From Brachypodius melanocephalos (taxonomy: Eukaryota; Chordata; Aves; Passeriformes; Pycnonotidae): DNA of 64,000 bases. A model generated the notes under the pieces. It worked only from the letters and a program-made list of their open reading frames with translations, was not told the origin of the DNA and did no database searches. The stretch covers positions 10,208,072 through 10,272,071 of the forward strand of contig VZSR01003803.1 in assembly GCA_013398615.1 (NCBI GenBank). Direction: 5' to 3'. The first letter of the stretch is position 1, and each line of letters opens with the position of its first letter. Made by a program: the position numbers and the translations under genes. Shown one piece after another: positions 39,070 through 51,403 of this stretch.

Positions 39070-39274
39070 CTGCAGATCTCATTTTCGGGTTCCTCCAGGC
39101 CAAACTGATTATCAAAAGCCAGCTGGATCCTGGTGCTCTCAGGGGAGTGGAGCCGCCACGTCAGCAGGAGGTTCCTGGGGTAGCTGCTGGGGAAGCGAGG
39201 ACTGTGGATGCAGCCGTTCCCTGCCACGCTGATGCTCTCTTCTTTTCGGTACAAGTCTGTGAGGTGATTGCTCT
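39070..39274 (-). CDS. PDGFD: PDGFD exon 2: first half of the CUB domain
   Basis: Internal coding exon of the secreted growth factor PDGF-D, a PDGFR-beta ligand kept latent by an N-terminal CUB domain. Read on the minus strand it enters with two bases completing a split codon, has 67 full codons, and ends with AG of a split Arg codon at a GTGAGT donor (39069-39064). The translation aligns closely with human PDGF-D from ESNHLTDLY to ENDICR, including SPRFP, SYPRNLLLTWRLHS and FDNQFGLEE. The Cys next to the exon end matches human C109, which pairs with the Cys in exon 3. One difference stands out: GNGC replaces human GNGY (position 63). A second acceptor 18 nt inside the exon (first base 39256) would drop six residues, matching the known human isoform lacking residues 42-47. 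Identification is near certain; acceptor usage is inferred. Confidence 0.97.
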
Positions 39275-39306
39275 CTGTTAGTAGTCACAACTTGTAGAAA
39301 TTAGTA
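39257..39306 (-). promoter_or_regulatory. PDGFD: Tandem 3' splice sites of PDGFD exon 2 with two branch-point-like motifs
   Basis: Minus-strand reading gives TACTAAT (39306-39300), then TACTAACAG whose CAG ends at 39275, then AGAGCAATCACCTCACAG ending at 39257. The two CAG acceptors are 18 nt apart and give the same phase, so they would differ by six residues (ESNHLT). The distal motif is about 27 nt before the upstream acceptor. The second motif, TACTAAC (39283-39277), is about 22 nt before the downstream acceptor and overlaps the upstream acceptor. Human PDGFD has a matching isoform lacking residues 42-47. The use of both sites in this species is inferred from sequence only. Confidence 0.75.
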
Positions 39307-42300
39307 TGTTGTTCCAGTTACAGGAAGGCAAAAAACACAACAGTTTATATAACACAGCACAATTATTTGCATTTCAAGTCTATAAAAAGGCAGGTCTAGC
39401 AGCAGTTATTATTAAATAGGAAGTAGAGTGTATTTTCTCTTAATTCAAGCCCGTATTGAACAGTAAGAACAACAAAACTCAAGTATATAGACTCTTTATT
39501 TTACAAGAAATGTATCATTATTTTTACATTTATATTGACTATATAATTTCATTCTCACAACTTTGGTTTTAAAACAGAATTAAACTTTAATAAAAGCTAC
39601 AAGCTTAAGAACAATGAAGTAAGATAGACTAAAATAAAAAAGGTAAACAGTCCTGCTTCCCAAATTTTGTGCTCTGGGGAGCAATGCCCTCTAAACAAAA
39701 GCAGTAATGAAGGGCTGCAGGAAAGTGAGTATGGGTGAATTAAAATTTCTTTACTGTGTTTAAATATTTCCTCCCAGAAACATGTGTAAGGTCATGTTTT
39801 GATTTTATTTGTATGGTGGGAACCATTTTCTGCCTGTGGTCCATTTACTCAAACAGCTACTCCATGGTTATACTGATGTAATAGAGGCCAGATCCTGTCC
39901 CATCAACCACCTTAATAACTTCAAGACAAATAGCCAAGTCTTTACTTCATTAAAATTCCACAACTTTTGCCTGAGCAAATATTCAATTGTTCCTAAAGTT
40001 TACTTATCCTGAGGTAAAACCTCTACTGCTGTAAATCCATGGCTCCAAGGATTACAGAAACTGCATCAAGACCCAGCTCTCTAAAAGCCAAAATGTCTTC
40101 TCAGTCACACCATGTACTTGCACTGCCCAGCTATTTCTGATACTGGAATTTGGGTCAGTTTGCATCAAAGAACTGCAACCAAGCCTTCTTCCATGCTTTG
40201 ACAACTTCAGTGTGTGGACATTTTGAGGATCAGAAGGCTCCAAGGCAACATGTAGATCACAGCAGGTTTCAGTTCCCAGCCAAGACACACACCTCTGAGC
40301 CTCCACCTGTGGGACAGCTACCTCTGCTCCTTCCCCACCTGATGTGTGGGGATCTACATGAATTTGGACACACCTTTTCATGTAAATACCCAAACTGTGT
40401 CTTTATTTTAAACTGAACATCACTCCACTGTGCTGAATGCCATGTCAACCTCCAGTTCCACTGCAAGCAATAGAAATAGAAAACTGGTGCCTTCTCCTGA
40501 ATCTGGTTACTAAGGAAGAACAAATGGGGGAAAAATATCTCCACCAAGCCATTCTTTGAATGCTGGAAATACAAAACCAAAGCAACCAGACACAGTCATC
40601 TGTCACGTACACTAATATAAGTCTTCGCCCTCAAAAAAAAAATTAACATGTGCCTGAAGTTTTCTAAGCTCTTTATATGAAATAAATATACTTGTTTTAT
40701 AAATGCTCATTTAAAACAGGAATCGAGACAAATGGTACAAACTTCATGATTGGTACATCTAATTTTCAGGTTGCTTTTCAATGATTCATGGCAGTAAATA
40801 TCTCCCTGAATGAAGCTATAAGCAAAGCATGGCTATCTAACAACAGTTCATTGTATTCTTCTGACAGCACTGTAATTCTAGCTTCCAAACAACCTGAAAC
40901 TCAGAACACAAAAGTCCATGTTTCTCACAAAACTATCTCCACAGATCTGATTGTGACGTCTTTCTAAGATGCTTTCACACTCTGAGCCACCCTTCCTAAG
41001 CAAACTACCCTACCTCACAAGGTGCAGAACTAGCCAATTTTGTTTTGTTCTGCTTTGACCAAACAATTTCCATTGGAAAAGTGCCAGTTTGGTGAAAATA
41101 AAGACCACCCACCTATTAGTATTGTTGCAATTTTCATCAGGGAGATCTCTGCTGAAATCTGTTTTGTATTTGCTTTTATTCTAAAAAAAGGCGAAAAATG
41201 ACATCTGTAGGGGATTTTTCCCCTGATCTGGAATGAAACAAAATGTCCAGCCAACTCTACTGAGCTCTTACTGAAATCCTGAGGACCTCTGGCCTCTGAA
41301 AACACCCAGTACACCAAGAGGACAAGATATTTCATAGGACTTTATCCAAAACGTCCAAGAGAAGGGATAAAAATAAAACAGATTTGATGATAACAAATTC
41401 TAGTGAACAACAACCATTCTGTAAGTCAGAACAAAAGTTACTGCAGTAGAACATGGCAAAACTCATCCTATGCCTGAGAGTCCTTTACCCTTCTTTCTTG
41501 GACAGCAAACCATTGCCATTTTCTCTCTATCACCATGCATTTCACTGTGTGGCTCCATCTGGTTCATGATTCTGAGGGAAAGGTTCCCTTTTCCCAGGCA
41601 AAGCACAGGCTTTACCCTCGTGATGTCAGCTGCTGAAATTGGAGATCTGGGGACAGTATCTCTGAAATATGTTCGTACATACACCCCCAAACAAAACATC
41701 TGTGCACACAGCACACCAACCGAGAATGAACACTATCTGCTCTCTTGCACATCAAGAAAGGGGTCTGTCACAGCTTTTCATTTAAGTTAAGCTCCGAATC
41801 CCACAGGCTACAGTGCTCTGCCTACAAGGCAGTCACACTTGACCAAGACCAGTGCTGAAATGTCATGGCTGGCACAGCTCTGCAGTATCCAAGCTGTACA
41901 GGTACATGGAGCAATAGAGCTCCACATGTTATGAAGCTTAAAAATCAAAGCAAAGAGACTTGTTATTTCCATCATGGTAAATGTGACAATTATAATGTCA
42001 TTGTAGAGGAAAGACTGGAGAGAAGCATGAGGAGAAAAGTCTCACTATAGTAAAATAAGTGATATTCAAATATTCCACTCTGAAGAAAAGCCCTTTCCAC
42101 AAAGGAAGAAAGTATGTTTGATGAGAATGGCCATAAATACTGTTTCTATAGCCCACATGGGATGAAATCTAAAGCTATTCAGAGCCTTCATCTGATGCTG
42201 GAGCAGACTCTACAGGAGCTCTGAAACAGCCTGATTCCCTCTCACCCTCCTCACCATGCACTAAATTACAACCTGAAGTGGCATAGCCAGCACTGTAATC

Positions 42301-43057
42301 AAACACACTAGAATTTTCTAAGGGGGGATTTTCATTGGGATTTCACAGTGTTAGCAGGCTTAGATAGAAAACAGTCAACCCAGATTTGCTCCCAAGAGGC
42401 TGGCTCCTCATGCATCATCAAGCATCTGGGAAAAAGCTTGAGGAGATGTGAGCAGCTCTCATACCTTTTGCATCAACAAAGCTATGAGAGTAAAATAAGA
42501 CCTTTCCAAGCAGACAAGCATTGTCCTCATCAGATAAACTGCAGGAACTCATGGAAATTACACATGCACCAAGGGGAAAGGTAGGATAAAAAACACCCAA
42601 TAGAAGATATAGGGAAAGGAAAAGCCAGTGCATCTTTCAAGGCACTGAACTGTCCCATGTTGCAACACAGCACAATGCAGCATTTCACAGTGTTCTGGAT
42701 GTCACATCCTAACTGTACTCCATAATGCTTTATGGGAGTAAATAAAACACTACAGTGCATAATGCACTGTCTGTCACATTTGCTAAAAAGCATATAAAAT
42801 CATCTCACAGTGAACAATAGCAGGTGCTAAGGAATAAGGCAAAAAGGTCATTTAGGCCATACACGGAACGAGGATATTCTAGATGGCAGGAGTCACAAAC
42901 ACGTCCTTGCACTGGGGGAGAAAAACTATCTCATAAGGAAGATGAGTGGGAAGGAATCTGGAAGACATCCTTCTTGGCGAGGCAATTCCCTGTAGAGAGT
43001 CTGAGCTGATTGCAAAGCAGCTTGCTCTAAATTTTATTTATCTGAATTAACCTCTCC

Positions 43058-43070
43058 TTTTTTTTTTTTT
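43058..43070. repeat. Poly(T) tract
   Basis: Thirteen T bases in intron 1. No associated element was recognised. Confidence 0.8.
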
Positions 43071-44340
43071 CTCTTAATTCTTTTGCAACCACTAATTTTA
43101 AACATAATGGCATACATGATAGTCCAGCTGTCCAAATTAGAGGAGCTCCCATTTAAATGCTCAAGGCAGTTGCATTTTCTAAAGTGCCTGCCTTCCTCCC
43201 TTTGCAAGGAGTGCAGCTGGGTGTCAGAGTGGGAACTGGGAGGTACAGTTCAATATTCAGGAAAATGTGCTTGTCCCCAGACAGTCCCCACCATGGGTGC
43301 CCAGTACATCCAGTGTTTCCCTTTCCCAGCTAGGCCGTGCTGCAGGAGCAGCAAGAATCAGAAAGACAAATTTCATCCTATGATTTCTCTGGATGCCTGC
43401 ACTTCCTTGTGAGCTTTAGCAATGTATCAACACTTCCCTCTTAAAGCTGCTCCTCCTAGCCATGACATGCCTATTACTACAGACAGAAGCCTGCTTGTAT
43501 CACCATCATTCAACAGACAATGAATTCTTTCACTAAAGCAATAGTAACAATAATTTTAAAAAAACCCAACCAACCTAAAAGGAAATTTCTAACTGATAAC
43601 AGCTAATTTGACATCCTTTCTATGATACATCCAGCAAAGAGAGTCTGTAAGTGTCAATTCCTTTAGAAAGAAGAAGAATTAAGAGAATGACACTGTCTAA
43701 GGACCTAACCCACAATATGGACTACTTAGTTCCACCTTTCTAAGGTTTCTGGAATTTCAGCTTCACTTCCCAAGGTGTTGTCTTGTGTGTAAGTTTGCTC
43801 CTGTCTTTCTTCCCCTTGGGGAAGTTGGCCAACCAACTTTGATACAGTGGTAAAAGCTGAAAAAGTACCATACTCTGAAGGTACCATGACGAGAAATATA
43901 CCCTCTGAAATGTCATGGGGTGTAACCTGATGAGTTCATCCTCTGGTACAGCTGAGGACAGAATTTCTGAGAACCATGGTGAAGTTCATCTTATTACTTG
44001 TGAAAGTATTTGTTATTTCAGGAAAGGACCCTGGGATTTTCCACATGGTAGTTTTCCAGATATAATGCTCCTCCCCCATTGCTGTTGTCTTTAAAAAAAA
44101 ATAAAAAAACAACAGTCAGTGGTTTGCCACCAGTTTTTAAACAAATGAGATAACCTTCAGGGAGAATAATAGATCTTCTGTTCCTCCAGTTGAAAATTAG
44201 CCTGATCTAAATAGCTAAATCCACAGAGAAGCAAAGAACAGTAAAACACTTTTGAATCCAGACCACAAATCAGTTCATCTCGGGGACAAGGCATGCCAAG
44301 AGAGTTGTATTTATGGCAGCCTGTTCAGGCAGCCACTGGC

Positions 44341-44360
44341 TTTTTTTTTTTTTTTTTTTT
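44341..44360. repeat. Poly(T) tract
   Basis: Twenty T bases in intron 1, followed by CCCACCC. No associated retroposon body was recognised. Confidence 0.9.
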
Positions 44361-47300
44361 CCCACCCTCCTGCAATATGCAGAAACTTTGTTATCCATAA
44401 GGTTCTGTATAAATCAGATGAAAAGATGACAGAGTTCATTGTAAAAATAGTGTATTCCATAGCTGGTCACAGCTGGCTGGGAAGATGTAAAACTGTAAGG
44501 TTGTTTTCCTTGATAAAAATGGAGGGTTTTTTGATTTTTTTTGTGGGTTTGTTTGTTTCAGTGGATATAAACAATAAAATAAATCCTAGACAGTGAACAC
44601 AACATTACAGTTCTGCTCTCCAATGCAGAATATAATACTTTATGGTAGTACCAGTCCTAGACATCTCTGCCTTTTTAATGACGAAGGCCTAACTCACCTA
44701 AGTCATCTCTGCTCCCATCATGACTCACCACCAGTTCTCCAAGAAGGCAAACCAAAGGAGGGAAAGGATTAGGATGGTCAGTGATAAAACAGGTACAGCC
44801 TAATCCCAGTATAGGCACTAAACTGAGAAACAGCCAATCTGGTATAAGGATTTATATGTAGGAGTGTATTAAGGCAGTGGATCCATCCAAAACATCACTT
44901 CAAGTTGCTTTCAGCCTTATAAAACTTCAATAACCACATTTGTTTCAAGGACACAACAAACTTATAGTTAAGCTCATACTTATGGAGTTTGCTGGATCAA
45001 GACCCAAAAAAGAGAACAGCATTTTAACACGACCTAACATGTTACTCACCACCCAGCAAATGAGCAATTAAAGTAAACCTAAATCCCACAGGAGCTGATG
45101 AAAGACTATCAACTTGTTTAGTCTGCCACTGGACTTCTAAGAAGAAGCTCCAGGTACCTATCTTTCTCTTATCAACAGGCTTCTTTTTATCAGGAGCATG
45201 AAAGATACTCCATCAACATCAGAGTTCAATGCACGACCTGTTCTGTCACGGAAACAATATCAAAAGATGCTCTGTGCATGTTCAGATAAATTCAGACCTC
45301 ACATGCAGTCACCTCACCCCAAGTCCCTGAGCTGTGTGCAGATCTTTGCTGGAAGAATACATCCACAGAAGATTTACAAAAGAGAAAAATTGAGCTTTAG
45401 TTGAAAGAAACAAAATTAGCCAGTGCACAACACCAGTACAGAGGGTATTAAAGAATGAAAACACTCCAGACATCTAAAATACAATTCAGAGCCATCATCC
45501 ATTTGGTAACAGAAGGGTAACTATTCTGCCTTGTGGTTCAGTGCAGAGCAACCCCATTAGTCTTGGTGGTACACAGTCAATCTGTGGTTGAACATGACCT
45601 CAGCAAAGACTACTTTTGAGAATATTACATGAGCAATTGATAAGGAAGTCCAGGCATATAATTCAGAGAGATACCCTGTCTCTACGTTTCTCACTATAAT
45701 AAGCATAATTTTATTTGCATTTGATAACACTATTTTCCCCGTGAAATGGTCGCCATCATAACTGCAGTCTGCATACAGAACTAAAAAAACAGTCCTGAAA
45801 CAGGCAGGAATGCATTTTGGTGGGGTGAAGGCTCTCCTTTTGTCTGCTTCAGTGGAGGCTTTGCTCAGAGTTCCACAGATGAATACTGAAAAAACAACTC
45901 CTTAATTATGTTTACAAAGATTCCAAACTCGGAGGCATTTGCTTTTAGCAGTGACTTGTATTACTTGCTTTTATTTGACTTCTTGATTTTTCTACACTAA
46001 AGAACATCCTGAATGTCTTACAGTAAAGCAAAAGTGTCTTTAGAAAAGTAGCATATGTTAGGCCAACACATAAAACACTTTGTTAACAGCTAGTTCTTTC
46101 ATGATGGGTAGTAGTGTTGCAACGTATCTCTGCTGGATTCTTAAACCAACAGCAAACTGAATGCTATATATTTATGCTTTTTTTTTTTCCTTGGGATTTC
46201 GCAATTAAGTATGAAAGAGGAAAATGTGTATATCAAGAATGTGTAGCTCTAATGATGTGCAGTAAGACTAATGCATATATCCCCATGATGATGAGCATAA
46301 AAACACATAAAACTTTGAGAAACTGTGAGGAAAAAATACAGAGGGAAATGGTTCTCCTGGTGCCACAAAGAGCTTAAGGGAAACATGATAACTGAAGCAG
46401 ATGTTTGCAGTGAGTGCCAACATCTTTGTAAGAAGGCTGGTTCATAAAACTTGTGTAGTTGCTTGGACAAGATGGTGCCATTTAGAGATACAATTACTAT
46501 TAAGCACAAATATCAACTGGACATCGGCTCACAATGTTTTGCAAAGAAACAGCACATTGTGAACTTAGGCACTCTGAATTTTCCTGTTTAGGCAGTGGCT
46601 TCAAGAAAGTAGACCTTCATGGAAAGCTTCCTTCAAATTCTCCCAGTGCAATGAAAATATATTCCTTTTCCATTTCCCCTTCATTATTTTTCATTTTTTA
46701 CAACCAAATAATGACTTTTTGCCTTGTAAGTCCAGCATAGGTCAAGTCTTAAAAGAGAATTTGTTTTAAAATACTGTTTCAGAAACTGCTTCACTCAAGC
46801 ACTTCTAAGTCTGAACAAGACATGGAATTTTTTTACAGAAAGAAAAATGTTGATAGAAAGAAAAAGAAAATCCAATCAAAAGGGTAAAGTCTTCTCATGT
46901 TGAACATATTGTAGCAGATAGATAGGCAATTACAGAGTGGAGGTCACATGTTGGAACATTAGGCAATAAAAGGAGATCTGTTCCCTAAGACGAATCAAGG
47001 CAATTTTCCCTTGTGATGTGATGTTTCCTTACCCTCTGTGTCAGCACTGAAGATCCAAAACCTCTGAAAGGGAGTGAAAGGTCACTTCTTATAATGGAAA
47101 GTCTGGCAGTAGTATTCTAACAGACATCCTTTCCTTGGACTGCAGTTGCCATGGGCATGCTTTTTGTCTCTTAGAGTCCGTATATCAACCAACTGCGCAA
47201 AGATAAAAGCTTGTGGGGATATTTCACTGCCTTTAAGGCAGGTGAACTAAATACCTAATACTGTAAAGTTACCTAAATCTTTTTAAAAAGAGGCAGATCT

Positions 47301-50300
47301 CATTGTATTAAAATATGATTGTTGGTAGTCTGTTCCTTTTTTATACAGCAGCCTAACAGCTAAAAAGTGAACTCTATTCTCAAAATCAGGACACAGCTTA
47401 ATCTCCTCCAAAGAAACAGAAGCCTGTGTTGTGATTCTTCTATTTGTTCAAGACAATTCAGACCACTTCTGTCTCCTCTCAAAGGACAGATGGGTTCTGG
47501 ATGCTGCTTCTAAGATGGCTTGTCCCATTTCCAAGGAATGGATGAAGGTAAAATGTAGGAGAAATTCTTGGCACAAGGATCAGGACTCGAGATTTAGCCA
47601 AAAAAGTGAAGACCCAGCAGCTTTTCTGCTTTCTACTCCAAGGCACTCTGTCATCAGTCTCTGACAGTTCAAACCAGAGCAGAACATGCCATAGCCCCCT
47701 TTTTGCCCCCATGGCTCAGTTTTCCTCTGCAGAAAACCACAGCACTGGTGCAAGGAGAGCAGAAGACATTGAGATCTTTTCCTGGCATGAAGGCAGAACA
47801 CAAGTAGGGCTACAGGGGCGGCTTTACATCATTTAGATAAAATCCGTGTTGAGAAACAAAATTCCAAGCCTGGAAAGCAATTTAAGTCATGCATACTGAA
47901 GGTAGTGAGAACTTGAAGTGCGGGGGATCTTTCCTGTAAGCGCTTAAGATTTTCTCTGGAGGTTTGGCATCAGAATGCTGCAGAGCTGTCATGTGGATAG
48001 ATACTGCAATTCAACAAAGTTTCCAGGCACATAAAATCCTTGGCTGTGGCCTTCTTTTATTGTTATGATCTTGCACCAAAGGATCATCTAGATATTTCCT
48101 TAGTCCTTCACCTAGGAACAAAACTATTTGTGGTTGAAGCACAGGAGAGCTCATTCACTGCCAATATATAGGGACCACGGGCTGGGAAGATGAGACTGGA
48201 GTGTATCAGCACAGCCCACAAACTCAGGAGCTGCTGCACCACAGGCAGCAACCATCTCTCATACCACTACAGACACATCCTGACAACTGTAAGACAAAAC
48301 CAAAACTGGAAAAGGAGCTTGCTCCAAAGGTTTGATTTACACACCTCAGCTTCCCAAGTCCCTTCTGGAAAAACAGCTGTTTGGCTTGTTACCAAGAGGA
48401 AGTTATTGGAAACATTCCTTCCAGCCTGTATGGGGGGATGTTAATGAAAAAAAAAGGAAGAGCCTAACTTATTCTTGGGTTTGTTAAGCTAGAGGCACAA
48501 CAGATCCTATGTGAGAAGATGAAAACGCACTGAAACCTGCATGGAGGCAATGAAAACCAGGACTTAGTGCTAAGGCTCCACGGGGAGCAGACATTATGTA
48601 TCTTTATGTTCTGAGCAGGGCTGAGTATACTGTTGGCAAATCAGGATGTAATTAAATAATCCTTCACTTTCATGGACCTTCAATGAACACTCACTTTGAA
48701 AGGGAAAGCTGGAGTCCCCCGTGCAATCACACTGGAGACAAAGCCAAACTTCAAAGCAGCCCTTTGACTGTGGATTCAGTGAAATGTTTGACTAGAAAAG
48801 GATTGAGTGGTTAGGATGAAAAATTCTAACTCAGCCAGCTTTGGCTACAGATCTCACCAGCAGGAACACCAAAGGACATATTTCACTCCTCCAACATTCA
48901 GAAGACATGTGAGATGACTTAAGGTAAACTAGCAAACACCATCAGCACCCCCTCACATTAAAGCTTCCAGAGAAACACGGTGAACCAACCAAACCCACTC
49001 TGCCCTCACCTAGATGAAAGCCTAATGGTGAGGAGAAATGCTTGTAGATATCATGGCAGAAGATTTAAGGGAGCAGTCTCAGGTTCTGCTTTAAACTTCC
49101 TGACATATACTGCACAGCAAAAAAGGAGAGATGCACGCAGTGGTGGTATGCATGTGCCTGGACAGCAGGTAGGACTAGGATGCTTGGCTGAGGCATGACC
49201 AGAATAGGTCCCTAAGAGCACAAGAGATCAATACCAGGCCACCAAGGGTTGCAGCCTGCAGGTGAGACTGTCTAACCTTCATCTGTTTTAGATAGGGAGG
49301 GCAAAGGGGACTATTTCACTCCTGTGTCACCCCAGTTCTGTGCTGGTACTGATGCTGCACATCTGGGTGAACTGCATGTGATGAGGTCCTGTCTGCTCAG
49401 AGGGCACAGCTGTGTGTTGACTATTAAACACAGCTCCCAGCAGCTGTTTGGCCAAAGAGGAGCCAGATAAGAGGCTTATGCAACTGAGATAAAAAGGGTG
49501 AGAAAGTCCAATAAATACAGTACTCTCACATCATTTCGTGAACACCCTGTATCAGAGCTATTGAAGGGAGACAGGGACATACTGCACTGGCAGAAGGTGG
49601 TGGCATTCCCCAAAAAGCAACTGGAAACCCCTAAAAACCCAGCAGAACCTCAGGTTCCCACCATCTGAGGGTTTGTCTGCTACACAGCTACAAGACAGAG
49701 GCTGAGAGGCTTTCCTGATTCATTCACCTTAATTAAGGGACTGAGGGTCTCCACCTGCCAGTTCCAGTCTAGCCACATACACATTTACTCGGTTATTTCA
49801 CTTAAAGCTTTAAATAAAATGCCTTTCTTTTTTGTTCCTACTCTTTAATGGATGCAGAGAACCATTCTGTCAAGAGCAAAACAAATGCTCCACTAAACCC
49901 ATCTCAATGGACAATTTGTTTCTTCAATGCAGCCTTTAAGTAATAAAGAAAGAATAAACATAACATTCTCCTAAGAAATAAAATGAAAACACTCTTAAAA
50001 GAACCCACTTGTCTGAAGCATACTAAGATGTTAATAAACTCAGCTCAGACATTTACAAAAAAAGCTCACTCACCAAATCCATTTTCATAGAGCACTAAAA
50101 CAGCCTGGAACCAAACCACCTGCTTGTGTAAATCAGCAGCATCCCTACAGTGAGCACAGATATTTACACCAGCTGAGGATCTGATCAGAGCAGCAAGGGA
50201 AAAGAGGAGGAGAAAACTTTAATCTGAGCAGGAGCAGCAGCAGCAAGTGCTCAGTGCAGTGACACACTGAACTCATGAGAAACTGAACTAAATCAGCCCA

Positions 50301-51388
50301 TTAGGAAAATTCAAGGTGTGCCTCTCTGACCTATTAAACAGAGTTGAAGAACTGATGTATGGGGGTTTCTCTATTTGCAGGTTGAGCTGGGGAAGATTCC
50401 TGATTATATCAACATGGACTGAGTTGTTTGATTCAAAGGAAAACATTTTCATTTATTTCTGCACAAATATTAATATATTGTTAATATTTTGTCATTTCCA
50501 AATTATCTTCTGTACATAAATGTAATAGCTGAATTCAGCAAAATTTGTGATTTTCATTCACTCTTTCTAGTGCTGTAGGAATTTGCTGGGATCAGCAAGA
50601 TTTGAAAATCTCACCTACATGCACTGGGGACTCCCACATGACTCAAGAGAATGTCGGCTCATCAACCAGTGCAAACCAGTGTTTTCAATGTGACCCAAAT
50701 GGAGCTTTCACCCAGGCAACATTGTTCCTGTCATGGATTTTTCCTTTTCCTGGTCACCTTTTGAACAAAATTGCCTCTACTGCACAGAGCTAAAACACAG
50801 ATTTCAAAGTAAGAAGTTGACATTGAAATACATAGTTTACCATTTATAAAATCACTCAGATGCTATACCATTTGTGGATTTTTTAAAATCTAATGTAATG
50901 TCTGTTACTGATATAAACACATAGATACTTAAGGGCCTTATTTCAAAATTCACCTAAAACCTTGTCAACGCCAGATTCCTGTATATGATGCTTTAGGGTA
51001 TTTCTTTCTCCCTTTCTTTAATCAACTGAAATATTTCCATATGGCTATAAAAAGACTGCTTTTGAGAAGCAAGTCCTGAAAGAAATACTAACTGGTCATT
51101 AAAAGCCCAGGAATCAATTACATATGTGCTAAGTTCATAACATTCTTCAAATACATGTTGCTGTTTTGTCAAGATGCAGAATTATCCATCTTCATGTACT
51201 ATAACAATTAACGAAGAAATCCAAGAGCAGAAGAAGATAGCTCAAAAATATAATTTGGAGGAGGTGGTTTCAAAAAAGTCCACTGGCAACACCACTTTGT
51301 TAAAAGAAATATTAAAGGAAAAAAACTCAAGCCAACTCCAGGCTTGAAAAGGATAAACAACGAAAAGAGAAATTTTAAAAAGCAGGGA

Positions 51389-51403
51389 TTTTTTTTTTTT
51401 TTT
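51389..51403. repeat. Poly(T) tract
   Basis: Fifteen T bases in intron 1. Confidence 0.85.

Noticed and set aside
44341..44360. Poly(T)/poly(A) tracts as marks of processed pseudogenes
   Set aside because: No coding remnant was recognised beside this or the other homopolymer tracts, and no flanking direct repeats were noticed.
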